DNA of 64,000 bases from Marthasterias glacialis (taxonomy: Eukaryota > Echinodermata > Asteroidea > Forcipulatida > Asteriidae). This document shows, piece by piece, positions 63,101 through 64,000 of the stretch (the stretch's first letter is position 1; every line of letters starts with the position of its first letter). The stretch lies in the NCBI GenBank assembly GCA_911728455.2, contig OU452236.1, positions 14,123,838 through 14,187,837 on the forward strand. The letters are read 5' to 3'. Position numbers and translations under genes: made by a program. The notes under the pieces were generated by a model, which ran no database searches, was not told where the DNA came from, and saw only the letters and a list, made by a program, of their open reading frames with translations.

Positions 63101-64000
63101 TAGTTTCAGCTGTTTTAGTTACATCAGCAGTTGTGGTAGCTTCAGTTGTTGTTGTTATATCAGCAGTTGTTGTAGCTTGAGCTGTTGTAATAACATCAGC
63201 AGTTGTTGTAGCTTCAGCTGTTGTAGTTACATCAGCTGTTGTTGTAGCTTCAACTGTTGTAGTAACATCTGCAGTTGTTTTAGCTTCAGCTGTTGTAGTT
63301 ACATCTGCAGTTGTTGTAGCTTCAGCTGTTGTAGTTACATCAGCAGTTGTTGTAGCTTCAGCTGTTGTAGTTACATCAGCAGTTGTTGTAGCTTCAGCTG
63401 TTGTAGTTACATCAGCTGTTGTTGTAGCTTCAACTGTTGTAGTAACATCTGCAGTAGTTGTAGCTTCAGCTGTTGTAGTTACATCAGCAGTTGTTGTAGC
63501 TTCAGCTGTTGTAGTTACATCAGCAGTTGTTGTAGCTTCAGCTGTTGTAGTTACATCAGCAGTTGTAGTAGTTTCAGCTGTTGCAGATACATCAGCTGTT
63601 GTTGTAGCTTCAGATGTTGTAGTAACATCTGCAGTTGTTGTAGCTTCAGCTATTGTAGTTACACCAGCAGTTGTTGTAGCTTCAGCTGTTGTAGTTACAT
63701 CACCTGTTGTTGTAGCTTCAGCTGTTGTAGTTACATCAGCAGTTGTTGTAGATTCAGCTGTTGTAGTTACATCAGCAGTTGTGGTAGCTTCAGATTTTGT
63801 AGTTACATCAGCAAGTGTTGTACCTTCAGTTGTTGTAGTTACATCAGCAGTTGTTGTAGCTTCAGCTGTTGTAGTTACATCAGCAGTTGTTGTAGCTTCA
63901 GCTGTTGTAGTTACATCAGCAGTTGTTGTAGCTTCAGCTGTTGTAGTTACATCATCAGTTGTTGTAGCTTCAGCTGTTGTAGTTACATCAGCAGTCGTTG
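17471..64000 (-). CDS. Giant mucin-like Thr-rich repeat exon (hexapeptide TTTAEA/TTTADV), partial at 5' end
   Basis: The minus-strand frame whose codons begin at 63998, 63995 and so on is open from the right edge to the donor at 17471, about 15,509 codons. I checked frame continuity by following recurring landmarks (such as the CAA Gln codon antisense to ttg at 54480, 57687, 59958, 62121 and 63177), and all fall on the same codon grid. The protein is a string of TTTAEA and TTTADV hexapeptides with variants (TTTVEA, TTTAQV, TTTADF, TTAYV, TPGKA). Thr is near half of residues, one Asp or Glu occurs per six residues, basic residues are rare, and I see no Cys. That composition is typical of densely O-glycosylated mucins and secreted adhesives; the function is inference, as no folded domain is present. 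No ATG lies in this frame upstream of 45800, and the GTG there is only a Val codon, so the start is on another exon. The frame runs on past 17471 to TAA at 17409, but those last residues are probably intronic. Confidence 0.85.
18124..19096 (-). repeat. 486-bp tandem duplication near the array edge
   Basis: The block beginning gcagatgcagttacatctac near 18124 recurs near 18610, followed by the same distinctive variants (gcatccgcag, ttaccagagc, aggtaatgtt). Local duplication is thus occurring even in the more diverged edge of the array. Confidence 0.75.
21661..24522 (-). repeat. About 1.6-kb spaced duplication
   Basis: A block starting at 21661 recurs at 23245 (offset 1,584, becoming 1,602 after an 18-bp insertion) and ends near 22920/24522. 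Its marker gtcgtacttacatctgc is also found near 30470, 36955, 40720, 41614, 45376 and 46270, which labels reused higher-order units. Confidence 0.7.
24379..28745 (-). repeat. About 2.2-kb tandem duplication
   Basis: Landmarks 24661/26887, 25239/27465 and 26161/28387 share a 2,226-bp offset, with local 36-bp unit gains or losses shifting it to 2,262 or 2,190 at the flanks. Copies are about 24379-26555 and 26641-28745, with scattered substitutions. Confidence 0.75.
33721..36300 (-). repeat. 723-bp block repeated 1,857 bp apart
   Basis: Positions 33721-34443 and 35578-36300 match closely (34063/35920 and 34251/36108). Related copies follow at about 38005 and 39343, so the same block has been reused at least four times. 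Confidence 0.7.
37741..40403 (-). repeat. 1,338-bp tandem duplication
   Basis: Landmarks 37741/39079, 38347/39685, 38535/39873 and 39015/40353 share a 1,338-bp offset. The second copy lies inside the left copy of the 4,656-bp duplication, giving a nested series of events. Confidence 0.75.
38027..47337 (-). repeat. 4,656-bp near-perfect tandem duplication in the hexapeptide array
   Basis: Many landmarks recur at exactly +4,656: 38065/42721, 38535/43191, 39015/43671, 40353/45009, 41599/46255 and 42552/47208. Rare markers such as taattgtagc (41561/46217) and tagtgacatc are shared, and in spot checks I found one substitution (cagtag near 38681 against cagcag near 43337). Copy limits are about 38027-42682 and 42683-47337. 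Confidence 0.85.
40045..41837 (-). repeat. 894-bp tandem duplication nested in the 4,656-bp unit
   Basis: Landmarks 40353/41247 and 40705/41599 differ by 894 bp. Copies are about 40045-40938 and 40939-41837. The same pair is present again about 4,656 bp to the right (44.70-46.49 kb), so it predates the larger duplication. Confidence 0.8.
50131..54202 (-). repeat. 1.19-kb block repeated 2,877 bp apart
   Basis: Positions 50131-51325 and 53008-54202 correspond (50407/53284 and 50868/53745). They are separated by related but not identical array sequence. Confidence 0.7.
54480..56500 (-). repeat. 702-bp higher-order repeat cluster
   Basis: The marker ttgagctgttgtaataac occurs at 54480, 55182 and 55830, spaced 702 and then 648 bp (three hexapeptides shorter). 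The same 702-bp spacing recurs at 62475/63177. Confidence 0.65.

Larger units (their letters stand above)
18100..64000 (-). repeat. Hexapeptide (18-bp) / dodecapeptide (36-bp) coding tandem array with higher-order structure
   Basis: Nearly every 18 bp encodes TTTAxx, and the two main versions (AEA, ADV) alternate to give a 36-bp unit. At roughly 2,500 hexapeptides by length it fills about 46 kb. Length changes are in multiples of 3, commonly 18 or 36 bp, so the reading frame is kept. Common differences such as gttgtgg against gttgttg are synonymous (ACC against ACA, Thr). Longer blocks recur as units of hundreds to thousands of bases, the pattern left by unequal crossing-over or gene conversion within a coding minisatellite. 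Confidence 0.9.

Noticed and set aside
17425-63900. Plus-strand frames rich in Val/Ala/Ser or in Cys/Ser (CCSYISS-like)
   Set aside because: Both are shadows of the hexapeptide array. The Cys/Ser frame is simply the codon-aligned antisense of TTTADV/TTTAEA, and these frames end wherever a unit variant makes a stop.
1-64000. CRISPR array or plain non-coding satellite
   Set aside because: There are no unique spacers between constant repeats. Preservation of one reading frame across 12 and 46 kb, indels in multiples of three, and synonymous Thr differences favour coding repeats.

Overview
The window reads as eukaryotic, probably animal, DNA dominated by one minus-strand gene for a gigantic threonine-rich, mucin-like repeat protein. 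Neither end of the gene is inside the window: the 5' end lies beyond base 64000 and the 3' end beyond base 1. The main evidence for a eukaryote is a 5.1-kb AT-rich non-coding block that interrupts the reading frame, with plausible, phase-compatible splice sites at its ends and transposon-like inverted repeats inside. Very large Thr-rich repeat exons of this kind suggest a secreted or surface mucin, glue or silk of an invertebrate animal. The species cannot be read from the sequence.

Layout in gene order, right to left. (1) 64000-17471: one open frame of about 15,509 codons. It is built almost wholly from a hexapeptide in two alternating versions, TTTAEA and TTTADV (36 bp per pair), grouped into many recent higher-order duplications (about 0.49, 0.70, 0.89, 1.34, 1.6, 1.86, 2.2 and 4.66 kb). 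Repeats decay and become partly unique near 17.5-18.1 kb. (2) 17470-12368: intron. It holds an 813-bp transposon-like element with terminal inverted repeats and a TA duplication, a perfect 35-bp inner hairpin, a 128-bp tandem duplication and a smaller palindromic element. No convincing gene is seen in it. (3) 12367-1: a second exon of about 4,121 codons in a different repeat class, a 78-residue (234-bp) Thr-rich unit present roughly fifty times, with 1,419-bp and 1,305-bp duplications.

The two arrays join in frame. Donor AAC G|GTAGGT and acceptor TTAG|CTGAGGC are both phase 1 and rebuild an Ala codon inside an AEA motif typical of the repeats. The in-window product is therefore about 19,600 residues, apparently without Cys, acidic, with Thr close to half of all residues. 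No signal peptide, globular domain or membrane segment is visible here; these would be on exons outside the window. All long plus-strand open frames (Val-rich or Ser/Cys-rich) are antisense shadows of the repeats.
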